Positions 1 to 11,623 of a stretch of DNA of 64,000 nt are shown piece after piece. Within the stretch, counting starts at the first letter, position 1; every line of letters begins with the position of its first letter. Origin of the DNA: Triticum aestivum (taxonomy: Eukaryota > Streptophyta > Magnoliopsida > Poales > Poaceae); the NCBI RefSeq assembly GCF_018294505.1, contig NC_057796.1:267799518-267863517 (forward strand). Direction: 5' to 3'. The notes beneath the pieces are model-generated. The model had not been told where the DNA came from and made no database searches. It saw only the letters and a program-made list of their open reading frames with translations. The translations under genes and the position numbers were made by a program.

Positions 1-44
1 TATTTCAATTACTATCTTTTATGTGAGCATCATTGAAATATTAT

Positions 45-92
45 GCCTAGATAGGGGCGTAAAACGGTAACGCTTGTTGGGAGGCAACCCAA
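45..92 (+). other. Conserved post-ORF hairpin module, copy 1
   Basis: A block starting GCCTAGATAGGGGCG and ending in a hairpin follows the ORF stop. Stem TTGGG is 77-81, loop AGGCAA 82-87 and stem CCCAA 88-92. The same block follows the last ORF in element B (41453) and element F (62258). Function unknown. Confidence 0.6.
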
Positions 93-2485
93 TGAATAAA
101 TTTTATTTTTACTTTTTTTCTTTCTGTTCTTGATTGTTAGCACAATTATGCTACTGGTATGATTGTGTTTTTTGTGTTTTAATTAGTGTTTGTGCCAAGT
201 AAAGCCTTTAGGATCTTCTGGGTGATAGTTGTTTGATCTTGCTGAAAAAAATATAAACTTTACGAGCACGAAAATAATTTTCATAAATCACAGAAAAGGG
301 ATTTTGCCCTGATTCTTTTTGAAGAAGATTAATATACAAATTACGCTGGTCTTCCTAATTTGGTATAATTTTTGGAGTTACAGAAGTATTTGAAAGTTCC
401 AGATTACTACAGACTGTTCTGTTTTGACAGATTCTGTTTTCTTTGTGTTGTGTGCTTATTTTGATGGCTCTATGGTTTTCTTTGACGAGTTTTTGCCATA
501 GAAAAGTTGGAATACAGTAGACATAATATAAGAAAAAATTGGTTTGACACAACACTTATAGTAGTGGTTTGCTTTCTTTTACTAACGGATCTCACAAGGG
601 TTTTGTTGAGTTTTGTGTGATTGAAGTTTTCAAGTTTTGGGTTATCTTACGATGGATGAAAGAAGCATGGAAGAGCCTAAGCTTGGGGATGCCCCGGCAT
701 CCCAAGCTATTATCCAAGAATGAGCAACCAACTAAGCTTGGGGATGCCCCCGCGTGGCATCCCCTCTTTCTTCTAACGACCATCGGTATTTTACTCGAGA
801 CTATATTTTTATTCGTCACATGATATGTGTTTTGCTTGGGGCGTCTTGTATGATATGTGTCTTTGCTTGTTTTATTTTGTGTTTTAAGTCATCAATACTT
901 GCTGGACACACCTATTTGAGAGAGCCAACATTATGTCATGACTTTTTAGAATTGCTCTCTATGCTTCACTTAAATTTTTATGAGCAATGGACTTGCTCTA
1001 GTGGTTCACTTATATCTTTTTGAGCACGGTGTGCTTAGTATTTTTGAAGAAATGCTCTCTTGCTTCACTTAGATTTATTTGAGATTTAGTAAAATTTTGA
1101 AGAAATTTTCTCTTGCTTCACTTAAATTATTTTGAGAGAACGAAAATATGTTATGCTCATGATCTTCACTTATATTTGTTTGAGCTTATGAAAAGCAACA
1201 CATGAATATTAGTCCCAAAGTGATAGATATCCAAGAAGGATAAAGAAAGAAAAAAATATATGTCATGAAGGTCATTGGACAAAATAAACTTGATTCTTAG
1301 TAATAGTTTTGAGATATGTTGATGTGATATGTGATTTATGTTGATGAGTAATTGTGCTCTAGTAAGAATATTGGTGTTAAGGTTTGTGATTCCCTATGCA
1401 TGCATGAAAGTCAATAATCATGCAATGAAAATTATATCCTACTTGTGGTGCATTATTTGGTGTTAATTATGCTTAATGCTTGCTTTTGAGATTATTCAAT
1501 TCTTGGTTGGTCGCTTCTCAATCTTTTTGCTAGCCTTCATTTTGCACCAACTATGACCTCTACTTGTGCATCCAAAATCCTTTAAACCAGTTTTGCCACA
1601 TGAGCCCACTATATCTACCTATATGCGGTATTCATTTGCCGTTCTAAGAAAATTTGCATGTGCCATCTCTAATCTTCAAAATAAACTTCTCTTTTGTGTG
1701 TTCGTTTCACTCGCGGAACGGTAACGGGTGGCTACTATTTTCCATGCTGGATGTGTTATTCTCACGATGAGTGTTTATTCACTTGTCATTGCACGAGAGT
1801 AAGCCTAAGGTTTTAGGGATGCCCAGTCCTGAAATGCAAAAATGAATTTACTTTATGTTGTCAACTAATAAATTCCTTGGAAAGTGTTGGTATGGAGGGC
1901 AACCGTGGATACGGCTAGCCATGGAAAGTGAAAGTATGGTGGAAAAGGAATAAACTTTATTTTCTGTTTGGGAACCGCCTATGATATATCTAGCATGGAA
2001 AGTGTTGGGAGCTCTGAGTCGTTTTCGTTGGTGGGATGGATACACCTCCCAAAATGTTTGTATCTCTAATTTTTTGCTTTGAACTCTGGCACCTCTACAA
2101 ATGCCTACTTCCCTCTTCAAAGGGTCTTTCTTTTACTTTATGCAATTTTTATTTATGAAATGAGTCTCCGTCCTCTCTTACAAAAGCACCAAATAGGAGG
2201 AAATATGACCGTACTTAAGTATTGGGTGTAGCTAATATTCGAGTGTGTTTCATGAATGGATCAATGTTTGAGCATGATGGGCTAGGGATAACTTGTTTTA
2301 GCATTGATATTTTGAAAGACATGGTTGCTTGTTGATTTGCTTGAGTATCTAAATTATTATGTCAAAACTAGACTATTGCTTTGAATCACATAAAAGTACA
2401 AATGTCCATGCTATAAAGAAAAGATTATGATATGACATGATAAACAACACTCCACATCAAAAATTCTATTTTTATCACTTACCTA

Positions 2486-2497
2486 CTCGAGGACGAG
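2486..2497 (+). other. Pre-polypurine-tract hairpin of G
   Basis: CTCG-AGGA-CGAG forms a 4-bp stem with a 4-base loop. It ends 22 bases before the 3' LTR. Equivalent hairpins are at 15066, 49804, 53342 and 57093. Confidence 0.65.
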
Positions 2498-2519
2498 CAG
2501 GAGTTAAGCTTGGGGGTGC

Positions 2520-4108
2520 TGATACGTCTCCAATGTATCTATAATTTTTGATTATTCCATGTTGTTTTATCATCAATCTTCGATGTTTTATAATCATTTT
2601 ATAGTCATTTTATATCATTTTTTGGTACTAACCTATTGACATAGTGCCAAGTGTCAGTTGCTGTTTTCTGCATGTTTTTTACATCGCAGGAAATCAATAT
2701 CATACGGAGTCCAAGTGCCACGTAACTTTATGATGATTTTTTATGGACCAAAAGGAAGAAGTTGGGCCCTGGTTGCACTTGGGGGGAGTCCCGAGGAGGG
2801 GACAACCCACCAGGGCGTGCCAGGAGGCCCAGGCGCGCCCTGGTGGGTTGTGCCCACCTCGGGTGCCCCCCGGACCGCCTCTTTGCTCTATAAATACCCT
2901 AATATTCCAGAAACCCTAGAGGAGTCGACGAAATATTGATCCAGCTGCCGTAGAGTCCAGAACCACTAGATCCAATCTAGACACCATCACGGAGGGGTTC
3001 ACCACTTCCATTGGTGCCTCTCTGATGATGCGTGAGTAGTTCTTTCTAGACCTTCGGGTCCGTAGTTAGTAGCTAGATGGATTTCTCTCTCTCGCTGAAT
3101 TCTCAATACAATGGTATCTTGGAGATCCATATGATGTAACTCTTTTTGCGGTGTGTTTGTTGGGGTCCAATGAACTTCGAGTTTATGATCAGTTATATCT
3201 TTTTATATCCATGAAAGTTATTTGAGTTTCTCTGATCTCTTATAGCCTCGTATTTCTTCTCCGATATTTGGGTTTTGTTTGGCCAACTTGGTCTATTTAT
3301 CATGTAATGGGAAGAGGTGCTCGGTAGTGGGTTTGATCTTATAGTGCTTGATCCTAGTGAAAGAAAGGGAACCGACACGTATGTATCGTTGCTATTAAGG
3401 ATAACAAGATGAGATCTATATCTGCCGCAATAGATAAATGGATCTTGTTTACATCATGTCATCGTTCTTATTGCATTACTCTGTTTTTCCATGAACTTAA
3501 TACACTAGATGCATGCTAGATAGCGGTCGATGTGCGGAGTAATAGTAGTAGATGCAGGCAAGAGTCAGTCCACTAATCTTGGACGTGATGCCTATGTAAT
3601 AATCATTGCCTGGATATCGTCATAATTATTTGAAGTTCTATCAATTGCCCAACAGTAATTTGTTTACCCACTGTTTGCTATCTTTCTCGAGAGAAGCCAC
3701 TAGTGAAACCTACGGTCCTCGGGTCTTCTTTCTCATATATTTGCCTTGCGATCTACTTTTTCCTTGCGTTTATTTTCAGATCTATTAAACCAAAAATACA
3801 AAAATACCTTGCTGCAATTTATTCTTATTTATTTTATTTGGCGTTTGATCTATCAATCTACTACAAATTTACCTCACGTCCTTTGCCTATCTTAAGGCAT
3901 CGTACCCTAAAAGGGATTAACAACCCCTTTAACACATCGGGTTGCGAGGTGTTGTTATTTGTGTGCAGGGGCTGTTTACGTTGTGTTGCATGGTTCTCCT
4001 ACTGGTTCGATAACCTTGGTTTCATATCTGAGGGAAATACCTACCGCCGCTGTGCTGCATCACCCCTTCCTCTTTAAGGAAATACCGACGTAGCTTCAAG
4101 CGACATCA
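2520..4108 (+). repeat. 3' LTR of element G
   Basis: It starts TGATACGTCTCC directly after the purine tract and ends GACATCA. Length is 1589 bp. It is similar along its length to the F LTR (58458-59999). A TATA box is at 2889. The base after the LTR enters sequence matching the Copia LTR at 10818, so G sits inside the 5' LTR of H. The expected 5-base duplication is ATATA at 4109-4113; its partner lies left of the window. Confidence 0.85.
2889..2896 (+). promoter_or_regulatory. TATA box in the G LTR
   Basis: TATAAATA lies in the middle of the LTR and is conserved at 58825-58832 in the F LTR. Confidence 0.6.
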
Positions 4109-4920
4109 ATATACCCCTCCACCCATTCTTCATTCGCGAGGAAAGCTATCAGAACGTTCCTACACTTCCACTACTCATTTTTCTGAGAGAGAACCACCTA
4201 CTCATGTGTTGAGACCAAGACATTCCATTCCAACCACAAGAATCTTGATCTCTAGCCTTCCCAAGTTGCTTTCCACTCAAATCATCTTTCCACCATAGCC
4301 AAATCTGTCAGAGAGAGTTGAGTGTTGGGGAGAGTATCATTTGAAGCACAAGAGCAAGGAGTTCATCATCAACACACCATCTATTACCTTTTGGAGAGTG
4401 GTGTCTCCTAGATTGGTTAGGTGTAGTTTGGGAGCCTCTGTCAAGATTGTGGAGTTGAACCAAGGAGTTTGTAAGGGCAAGGAGATAGCCTACTTCGTGA
4501 AGATCTGCCCAAGTGAGGCAAGTCCTTCGTATGCGATGGCCATGGTGGGAAAGACAAGGTTGCTTCTTCATGGACCCTTCATGGGTGGAGCCCTATGTGG
4601 ACTCGCGCAACCGATACCCATCGTGGGCTGAAGTCTCCACCAACGTGGATGTACGATAGCACCACCTATCGGAACCACGCCAAAAATCTCCGTGTCTCCA
4701 ATTGCGTTTGCACACTCCAATCCCATCCCTTTAATTTCTTGCAAGTTGCATGCTTTACTTTCCGCTGCTCATATACTCTATGCATGCTTGCTTGAATTGT
4801 ATTGTAAATTCTTGAAATTGTGCTAATTTCCAACCTCAACTTGAAAAACTTAAAAACTGCTGTCTGATCTTGTTGAGGGTCTAATCACGCCCCTCTAGAC
4901 ACCTCTTCTCGATCCTTACA
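4109..4920 (+). repeat. 5' LTR of H, left part missing
   Basis: It matches the last 0.8 kb of the 3' LTR (10816-11623) with few differences. The first half, with the palindrome array, is absent because element G is inserted at the TATA box. Ends CCTTACA. Confidence 0.85.
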
Positions 4921-4922
4921 AT

Positions 4923-4935
4923 TGGTATCAGAGCT
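4923..4935 (+). other. Primer-binding site of H
   Basis: TGGTATCAGAGCT begins two bases after the LTR. It is complementary to the 3' end of initiator methionine tRNA, the usual primer of plant Copia elements. Confidence 0.9.
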
Positions 4936-4973
4936 TTGGTCTCCATTGCTTTGGTTTAATCACCATTGGAGGA

Positions 4974-5430
4974 AGATGGATGAGTCTATGTTGGGGAGTC
5001 TTGGACGTAGAGTGCCTATGCTTGATAGAGAGTTCTTTAGCGAGTGAAAAAATGAGATGCTTGAAATTTTTCATGAATATCACTTGAACAAGTACATTAC
5101 TACTCCTTGTGAACCCCTTGTTGACCCCTTGCATCTTACCCATGATGAGTCTCTTGACATGATTCACAATCTTGGAACTATCAATCTTATCACTAGAGGT
5201 TTGCCTAGAAATTTGATTGGTCACTTGCCAACTCTTGATTGTGCTTATACTATATGAAGATTTCTTGAGGAACGATTTCTGGACTATTCCTTGAAAAACT
5301 TAGATGAGATTCTTCACAAGTCTATTGCGAAACCTTGACAAGCTTATTAAAGGTGATCATATCCTTGGTGTTAAAGATGTCATATTTGACAAGGATAGAC
5401 TTTGCAGTGCTTGCCAAGCAGGAAAATAGG
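4974..5430 (+). pseudogene. Remnant of H gag and pre-integrase region
   Basis: An ATG at 4977 lies about 40 bases after the primer-binding site and begins a gag-like N-terminus, broken by a stop near 5047. Short gag-like stretches follow around 5290-5340. From about 5370 the reading becomes the pre-integrase segment KDVIFDKDRLCSACQAGK, which keeps the C-x2-C pair of the integrase zinc site. The nucleocapsid knuckle and the aspartic protease are not found. A large internal deletion therefore removed most of gag and all of the protease. Confidence 0.6.
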
Positions 5431-5444
5431 TTGGAGGAAGCCAC

Positions 5445-6221
5445 CCTGTGAAGAACATCATGACCACAAGGAGAGCGCTCGAGCTACTTCACATGGATCT
5501 TTTCGGTTCCAACGCCTACAAGAGTCTCGGTGGTAACTCGTTTGGATTAGTCATTGTTGATTATTTTTCAAGATTTACGTGGGTGTTCTTTCTTGATGAT
5601 AAATCGCAGGTCCAAAAGTTCTTCAAAAACTTTGCTGGGAAGGCCTAAAACCAATTTGAAGTGAAGATCAAGAAGGTTCGCAGCGACAATGGAACAGAGT
5701 TCAAGAACGCCAATGTGGGCACCTTTCTTGACGAAGAAGGGATTTCACATGAGTTCTCGGCTACGTACACACCTCAACAAAATGGAGTTGTTGAGAGGAA
5801 GAACCGGACGCTCATCGAAATGGCGAGAACGATGCTTAATGAGTACAAGACGCCAAAACACTTTTGGGCGGAAGTGGTTGAGACAGCTTGTCATGCAACG
5901 AATCGTCTATATCTTCACAAGCTACTCGGCAAGACAACATACGAGCTTCTCACCGGTAACAAACCCCAAGTTGGATACTTTCGGGTATTCAGCTCAAAGT
6001 GCTACATTCTTGATAAGCATCGTCGTTCAAAATTTGCTCCTAAATCTCATGAAGGTTTCCTACTCGGTTATGGCTCAAACTCTCAAACTTACCGTGTCTA
6101 CAACAATTTCACCCGAAAAGTTGAAGAGACGGTTGATGTAAAGTTCGATGAATCTAACGGCTCGCAAGTAGAGAAATTGCCAATTGATGTAGGTGACAAA
6201 GATCCTTCGAAATCAACATAA
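5445..6221 (+). pseudogene. H integrase (Copia type), broken
   Basis: This encodes the catalytic core that would join element DNA to the chromosome. The three acidic residues are visible: Asp in HMDLFGS (codon 5496), Asp in RSDNGTEF (5685) and Glu in GVVERKNRT (5793). The last two are spaced as in D,D-35-E enzymes. After it come the Copia-typical PKHFWAEVVETACHATNRL and the C-terminal GFLLGYGSNSQTYRVYN. A TAA at 5646-5648 interrupts the core and another stop ends the frame at 6221, so no full polyprotein is possible. The region joins directly to RT downstream. Confidence 0.85.
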
Positions 6222-6306
6222 GACTTTTCTATTGGCAAGATTCGCCCAACGGAGGTGAAGGAGAGTACCTCGTCCGTCCAAGTGGAAGTCTCAACTTCAC
6301 GCCAAG

Positions 6307-8169
6307 GTGAACCACAAGTTGACTTGGAGGCATCCACAAGTGCGACACAGCAAGACGATGAAAACGAGGATGTACAACAAGATGAACCTCGACGAACTCC
6401 TTCTCCACCTCCATGATAGAACAACAATGCCAACAACAACGAAGAAAGACAAGAGGAAGAACAAGACAATGAAGAGGATATTCCACCCCAACGCAAAAAA
6501 GCTCTCACGAGTTCGAGAAAGAGTCTCAAGAGATCATCCCGCCGAACAAATCTTTGATGACATTCAAAACGGGAGAATTACTCGGTCTAAAACTCGTTTG
6601 GATAACTTTTGTGAACATTACTCATTCATTTCTAGCATTGAACCTATGAAAGTTGAAGAAGCATTGGAAGATCCGGATTGGATAAATGCCATGCATGAAG
6701 AGCTACACAACTTTGAGAGGAACCAAGTGTGGACGTTGGTTGAAAAGCCTGATGCGAAGCACAATGTCGTTGGAACCAAATGGGTGTTTCGGAACAAGCA
6801 AGATGAAGATGGACAAGTTGACCGCAACAAGGCTCGTCTCATCGCTCAAGGCTACACTCAAGTCGATGGTATGGACTATGGTGAGACTTATGCCCTCGTT
6901 GCTAGACTTGAGTCCATTCGCATCTTACTTGCTTATGTCAATCATCATGACATTACCTTATATCAAATGGACATCAAAAGTGCTTTCCTAAATGGTGAAA
7001 TTGAGTAGGAATTTTATGTTAAACAACCTACCGGCTTTGTTAATCCTAAGAAACCTGACGATGTTTACAAACTCCACAAAGCTCTTTATGGTCTTAAACA
7101 AGCTCCTAGAGCTTGGTACAAATGCTTGACTAAGTTTCTTCTTGAAAAAGGGTTTGAAATTGGTAAAATTGATTCTACACTCTTTACTGAAAGGGTTAAT
7201 GGAGAATTATTTGTGTGCCAATTTATGTTGATGATATCATATTTGGGTCAACTAACTCTCATTTTAGTGAAAAGATTGGAAACCAAATGTCGGAAAAGTT
7301 TGAGATGTCCACGATGAGTGAACTCAAGTTCTTTCTTGGTTTGCAAATCAAGCAAACTAAGGAGGGAACCTTTATATCTCAATCAAATCTTATTCAAGAA
7401 GTTCAACATGCAAGAATGCAAAGGTATGAATACCCCCATGCCTACTAGTGGACATCTTGACTTGACAAAGGATGGCGAACCGGTTGACCAAAAGGTTTAT
7501 CGCTCTATGATTGGTTCATTGTTATATTTATGTGCCTCTCGTCCCGATATCATTCTAAGTGTGTGTGCATGTGTGCACGATATCAAGCGGCCCCCAAAGA
7601 ATGTCATCTTAAGGCTATGAAAAGGATAGTGAGATACTTAATACATACACCAAAATTTGGCATTTAGGTATCCTAAGAGGTCTTCTTTTAATCTTGTTGG
7701 CTACTCCGACTCGGACTATGCTGGAGACAAGGTTGATAGAAAGTCCACTTCGGGTACTTGTCAATTTCTTGGTAGATCTCTTGTGTCTTGGTCCTCCAAG
7801 AAACAAAACTCGGTATCCTTATCCACCGCCGCAGCGGAATACATTGCCGCCGGTTCATGTTGTGCTCAATTACTTTGGATGACCAAAACTCTTAAAGATT
7901 GTGGGATATATGTGAAACATGTTCCATTGCTTTATGACAATGAGAGTGCTATTAAGATTGCTCATAATCTCGTGCAACATTCTTGAACTAAGCATATTGA
8001 AGTTCGTTATCATTTCATTCGAGATCATGTTGCTAAGGGAGATATCAAACTTAAGCATGTTCGTACCGATAAGAAATTGGCGGATATATTCACCAAGCCA
8101 CTTGATGAGAAAGTGTTTTGCCGTTTGAGAGGTGAATTAAACATTATTGATGCCTCAAACTTGGAGTAG
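6307..8169 (+). pseudogene. H reverse transcriptase and RNase H (Copia type), broken
   Basis: The RT would copy element RNA into DNA and the RNase H would remove the RNA. Recognisable blocks in order are [52 protein letters not shown], the catalytic YVDDIIFGS (near 7220), LKFFLGLQIKQ, and in RNase H GYSDSDYAGD, RKSTSGTCQFLG and AAAEYIAA. The end is KLADIFTKPLD, with the stop at 8167. Breaks include a stop at 7006-7008, a frameshift just before YVDD, another near 7400, one near 7620-7660 and a TGA at 7984-7986. The catalytic Asp pair is kept but the frame is not. Confidence 0.88.
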
Positions 8170-10065
8170 AAACTCCGTGTGGATGCATGCAAGGCATGAG
8201 CCTTACGTTGACTAATCCTTGATATTTCTCTTATGATAATGATCATATGTCTTGGATATTCTTGTACTCTTGCATACTATCTAACCCTTGTAGGTACTTG
8301 GATAAGCCCAACTCTATGAGATTGCAACTCAATCACATTCTAAGCAATCTCCACATCTCCAAGTCTCTACAACATGGTGGTTGAAGACAAGGAAGCACGA
8401 ACCCATTCAATATATCCTTTGACAAACTCCTTATATCAAATTTCATTTGGTATCAAATTAGATGATTGTCATTTTGGATCCACAAGTGCTCTTCCTGGTA
8501 AGACTAACCCATGTAGGAAGATGAAATTCAACTACAAGTGATGCTCCCAACTCTTGATGAACTACATCAACCTTGAGCATCCCACACAAGTTCAACTACA
8601 TGATCAAGATCAACACCACCACCAAAGGTATGTCATTCCATCTTAGAGGAGCTTTACCCCAAGACATGGGTAAAAGCAATTCAACAAGATGTGAATACAT
8701 CAAAATGCTTAAAGGAAAAGTGCCAACCCCATTTTGAGCTTAAACGATGAGTATGACCTATGATCATGTGTCTTCACTTGACTGCTAAGTCAATATACTC
8801 TAATATAGGTGACTTTGTCGCCGACCATCTCTAGATGAAGTTCTCTATTGTTTCTCTGTGTTCTTGCATTTGTCTCTTGCATGCTAGTTCCCCTTCCAAA
8901 AAAACTTCATCTAGATTTTTTTTTTGCATTCCCTGGATCCAATTCATTGCACATCCTTTCGTTAAATTCCTTGCATATCCTTGTGAGATCTTTATTGCCT
9001 AAGTGAGCTGAGGTGACAAGTATTTTCTCTCTGGATTGAACTCGGCCTCACCGGTTTGTTTTCCTCGGCTTAACAGAACCATATCGGTGCCACTGAAATT
9101 AACAACTCGGTGCTTCCGATTTCAATACTGAGATAAAAACTGTGTCACTTGCATCCTGCATATTTGTCCCAGCTCCATTCATTGAAACTTGTCCTCTACT
9201 AGCATCCTATTACATGTTGCTTTGTAATGTGACTCAAGGACCAAACCTACTTGACTCATCCTCCAAAAGTCCCTTCTTGGAAATTGATGTCAAAGGGGGA
9301 GAGAGAGCACATCAAAGCTTATCACATAACAGAGAATGCACTCCTAAAGCTTCTCCTGATGCTTCTTATTCTCAAGTGGAAAGTTGTCTCATGTCTTCAA
9401 GAGGGGAAAGACATCATAGTATATGTTATGATTATTTTGCTCTGCTTTTGTTGTTTGCTCTGATTTTCTTTACCTATCGTCTCCCATTATCCACTGTCAA
9501 ATTCAGGGGGAGAGAGCTCAATCCAAAGGGAAGAAAATCCTTCAAATTCGTTGCATATCTTTATTCTTGGGGACATGTCTCTAACCAACTAGAGTACCCA
9601 GTACTCACTCTCAACATGTCATCCCAGTATTGGTATTCTTGTGATCTCCTGCTCTTGCTCTGTCTAGTAGATGTTCTTGTGTTATCTAACCTTGTTTACT
9701 CAGGTTCATCTCTTCCCAAGCTAGTTCAAGACCACAAAGTAAGTATATGCATCACACTCATGTGCATGAAGATCTCTTGCTGTGGTATATATTGTTTGCG
9801 ATAGACACTCATGAACATGAAGGTATAATTCAAGTATCTACACTGTTTGCTCTGATGCATATAGCCAAGACACATGTAACTCATTGCTTGCTCTATCATG
9901 TTTATGCATTCTCATACTCTTATGATCTATCATCACTTAATTGCATGCATGTAGGGGGAGCCGGTGCATATTGAATGTCCTTCCAATGCTTTACTTGCTA
10001 TTTTCTTCATATCTTTATCTAAAGCTTTGATGTACGTTGTCATCAATTACCAAAAAGGGGGAGAT
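8170..10065 (+). other. Non-coding 3' internal region of H with several polypurine tracts
   Basis: About 1.9 kb without a believable gene. Purine tracts rich in GGGGGAGA occur near 9294, 9505, 9953 and 10055. Only the last touches the 3' LTR. A few TCGGT...ACCGA-like words occur at 9040-9120. Repeated polypurine tracts upstream of the 3' LTR are a known mark of Sireviruses. The longest ORF here (9142-9804) has no family features and I do not call it a gene. Confidence 0.65.
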
Positions 10066-11623
10066 TGAAAGCACAAGTGCTCCCTGGGTGATTTTGGTAA
10101 TTAATGTCAACATATCTCTTGTTGGACTAATATGTCTACCTAGTATATTTCAAATAAGTTCAACATTGGAGTGGCATGGACAAGAGGATGTGGAACCCCT
10201 TCAAGATGCTAAGGACAAACGTTGGCAAAAGCGCAAGACTCTACATTTTCATTTTAGTGATCCAAGATCACATTGAGTCCATAGGAAAGCCAATACTATT
10301 AAAAGGGGGTGAGGTGTTGCTTAATGGCTTGCTTGCTCAAAGTTCTTAGTGATATGCTCCAAAACCCTCAACCACTTTCTCACATCCACATATGTCCTAA
10401 ACCGAAAAGTCAAACTCGGCCCCACCGATCTGATCTATCTGGCGCCACCGAGTTCGGTTGACATAGCCACTACCAAACCCTAATCAGTTCGGTCCCACCG
10501 ATGGGATCTCGGTCTCACCGAGATGGGCTTGCAAACTCTCTGGTTACCTATTACTAAAATCGGTCCCACCGAATTCATGTGATCGGTCACACCGAGTTTG
10601 CTTGACGAATTCTCTGTTTGCTTATTACCAAAATCGGTCTGACCGAGTTTGTGTAATCGGTCAAACCGAGTTGAGGTTTTACCCTAACCCTTGCACATCG
10701 GTCCCACCGAAAATCCTAATGTTCATATTTTGACCTGAATTGGGTTGACCGAGTTTCACCATTCGGTCTCACCGAGTTTGGGAATCTGTGTGTAACGGTG
10801 AGATTTTGTGTGGAGGCTATATACACCCCTCCACCCATTCTTCATCCGTGAAGAAAGCTATCAGAACGTGCCTACCTTCCACTATTGAGAGAGAACCACC
10901 TACTCATGTGTTGAGACCAAGACATTCCAGTCCAACCACAAGAATCTTGATCTCTAGCCTTCCCCAAGTTGCTTTCCCCTCAAATCATCTTTCCACCATA
11001 GCCAAATCTATGAGAGAGAGTTGAGTGTTGGGGAGACTATCATTTCAAGCACAAGAGCATGGAGTTCATCATCAACACACCATCTATTACCTTTTGGAGA
11101 GTGGTGTCTCCTAGATTGGTTAGGTGTCAGTTGGGAGCCTCCGTCAAGATTGTGGAGTCGAACCAAGGAGTTTGTAAGGGCAAGGAGATCGCCTACTTCG
11201 TGAAGATCTACCCAAGTGAGGCAAGTCCTTCGTGGACGATGGCCATGGTGAGATAGACAAGGTTGCTTCTTCATGGAACCTTCGTGGGTGGAGCCCTCCA
11301 TGGACTCGCGTAACCATTACCCTTCGTGGTTTGATGTCTCCACCAACGTGGATGTACGATAGCACCACCTATCGGAACCACGCCAAAAATCTCCGTGTCT
11401 CCAATTGCATTTGCACACACCAATCCCATCCCTTTACTTTCTTGCAAGTTGCACTATTTACTTTCCGCTGCTCATATACTCTTTGCATGATTGCTTGAAT
11501 TGTATTGTAAATGCTTGAAATTGTGCTAATTTCCAACCTCAACTTGAAAAACTTAAAAACTGCTATCTAATATTGTTGAGGGTCTAATCATCCCCCTATA
11601 GACACCTCTTCTCGATCCTTACA
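10066..11623 (+). repeat. 3' LTR of element H
   Basis: It starts TGAAAGCACAAG directly after the tract AAAAAGGGGGAGAT and ends CCTTACA. Length is about 1558 bp. The right half matches 4109-4920. A TATA-like TATATA at 10818-10823 follows an array of palindromic words. Confidence 0.88.
10405..10790 (+). repeat. Array of TCGGT...ACCGA palindromic words in the H LTR
   Basis: About a dozen copies of a short word of the form TCGGTCCCACCGA, with changed centre (CTC, CAC, TTG, GAA), occur in under 400 bp directly before the TATA box. Arms CGGT and ACCG are kept while the centre varies. Confidence 0.75.

Larger units (their letters stand above)
45..2519 (+). other. Non-coding 3' internal region of G
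   Basis: This stretch holds no believable gene; the short ORFs in it are broken by stops in the matching parts of F. It contains the motif AGCTTGGGGATGC twice near 683 and 741, and a related form in the polypurine tract at 2506-2519. It matches 62260-64000 of element F closely, including a run of short blocks with the pattern tgcttcactta near 960-1180. Confidence 0.7.
1..4108 (+). mobile_element. Element G: 3' end of an Athila-like Gypsy retrotransposon
   Basis: The window opens inside this element. Positions 1-31 match the end of the element B reading frame (41411-41433). Positions 45-2519 are a long non-coding 3' internal region also seen in elements B and F. A purine-rich tract ending at 2519 abuts a complete 3' LTR. 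No gag, protease or polymerase is left in the window. LTR and 3' region are closest to element F, while the end of the ORF is closest to B. By resemblance I place it with the Sabrina/WHAM type of Triticeae Gypsy families, but the name is not proven. Confidence 0.85.
4109..11623 (+). mobile_element. Element H: decayed Copia retrotransposon, Sirevirus-like
   Basis: Order is truncated 5' LTR, primer-binding site, small gag remnant, integrase, RT, RNase H, long non-coding region with several polypurine tracts, and full 3' LTR. Integrase before RT places it in Copia. The LTR pair matches over 4109-4920 and 10816-11623. Most of gag and the protease are missing between about 5040 and 5360, and pol carries several stops and frameshifts, so it cannot move by itself. 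Multiple polypurine tracts and palindromic LTR motifs fit the Sirevirus lineage (in Triticeae, Maximus-like). The family name is my inference. Confidence 0.85.

Noticed and set aside
9142..9804. 220-codon ORF in element H, considered as an env-like gene
   Set aside because: It lies where some Sireviruses have an env-like ORF, but it contains polypurine tracts, lacks a convincing membrane or coiled-coil pattern and has no good start context.
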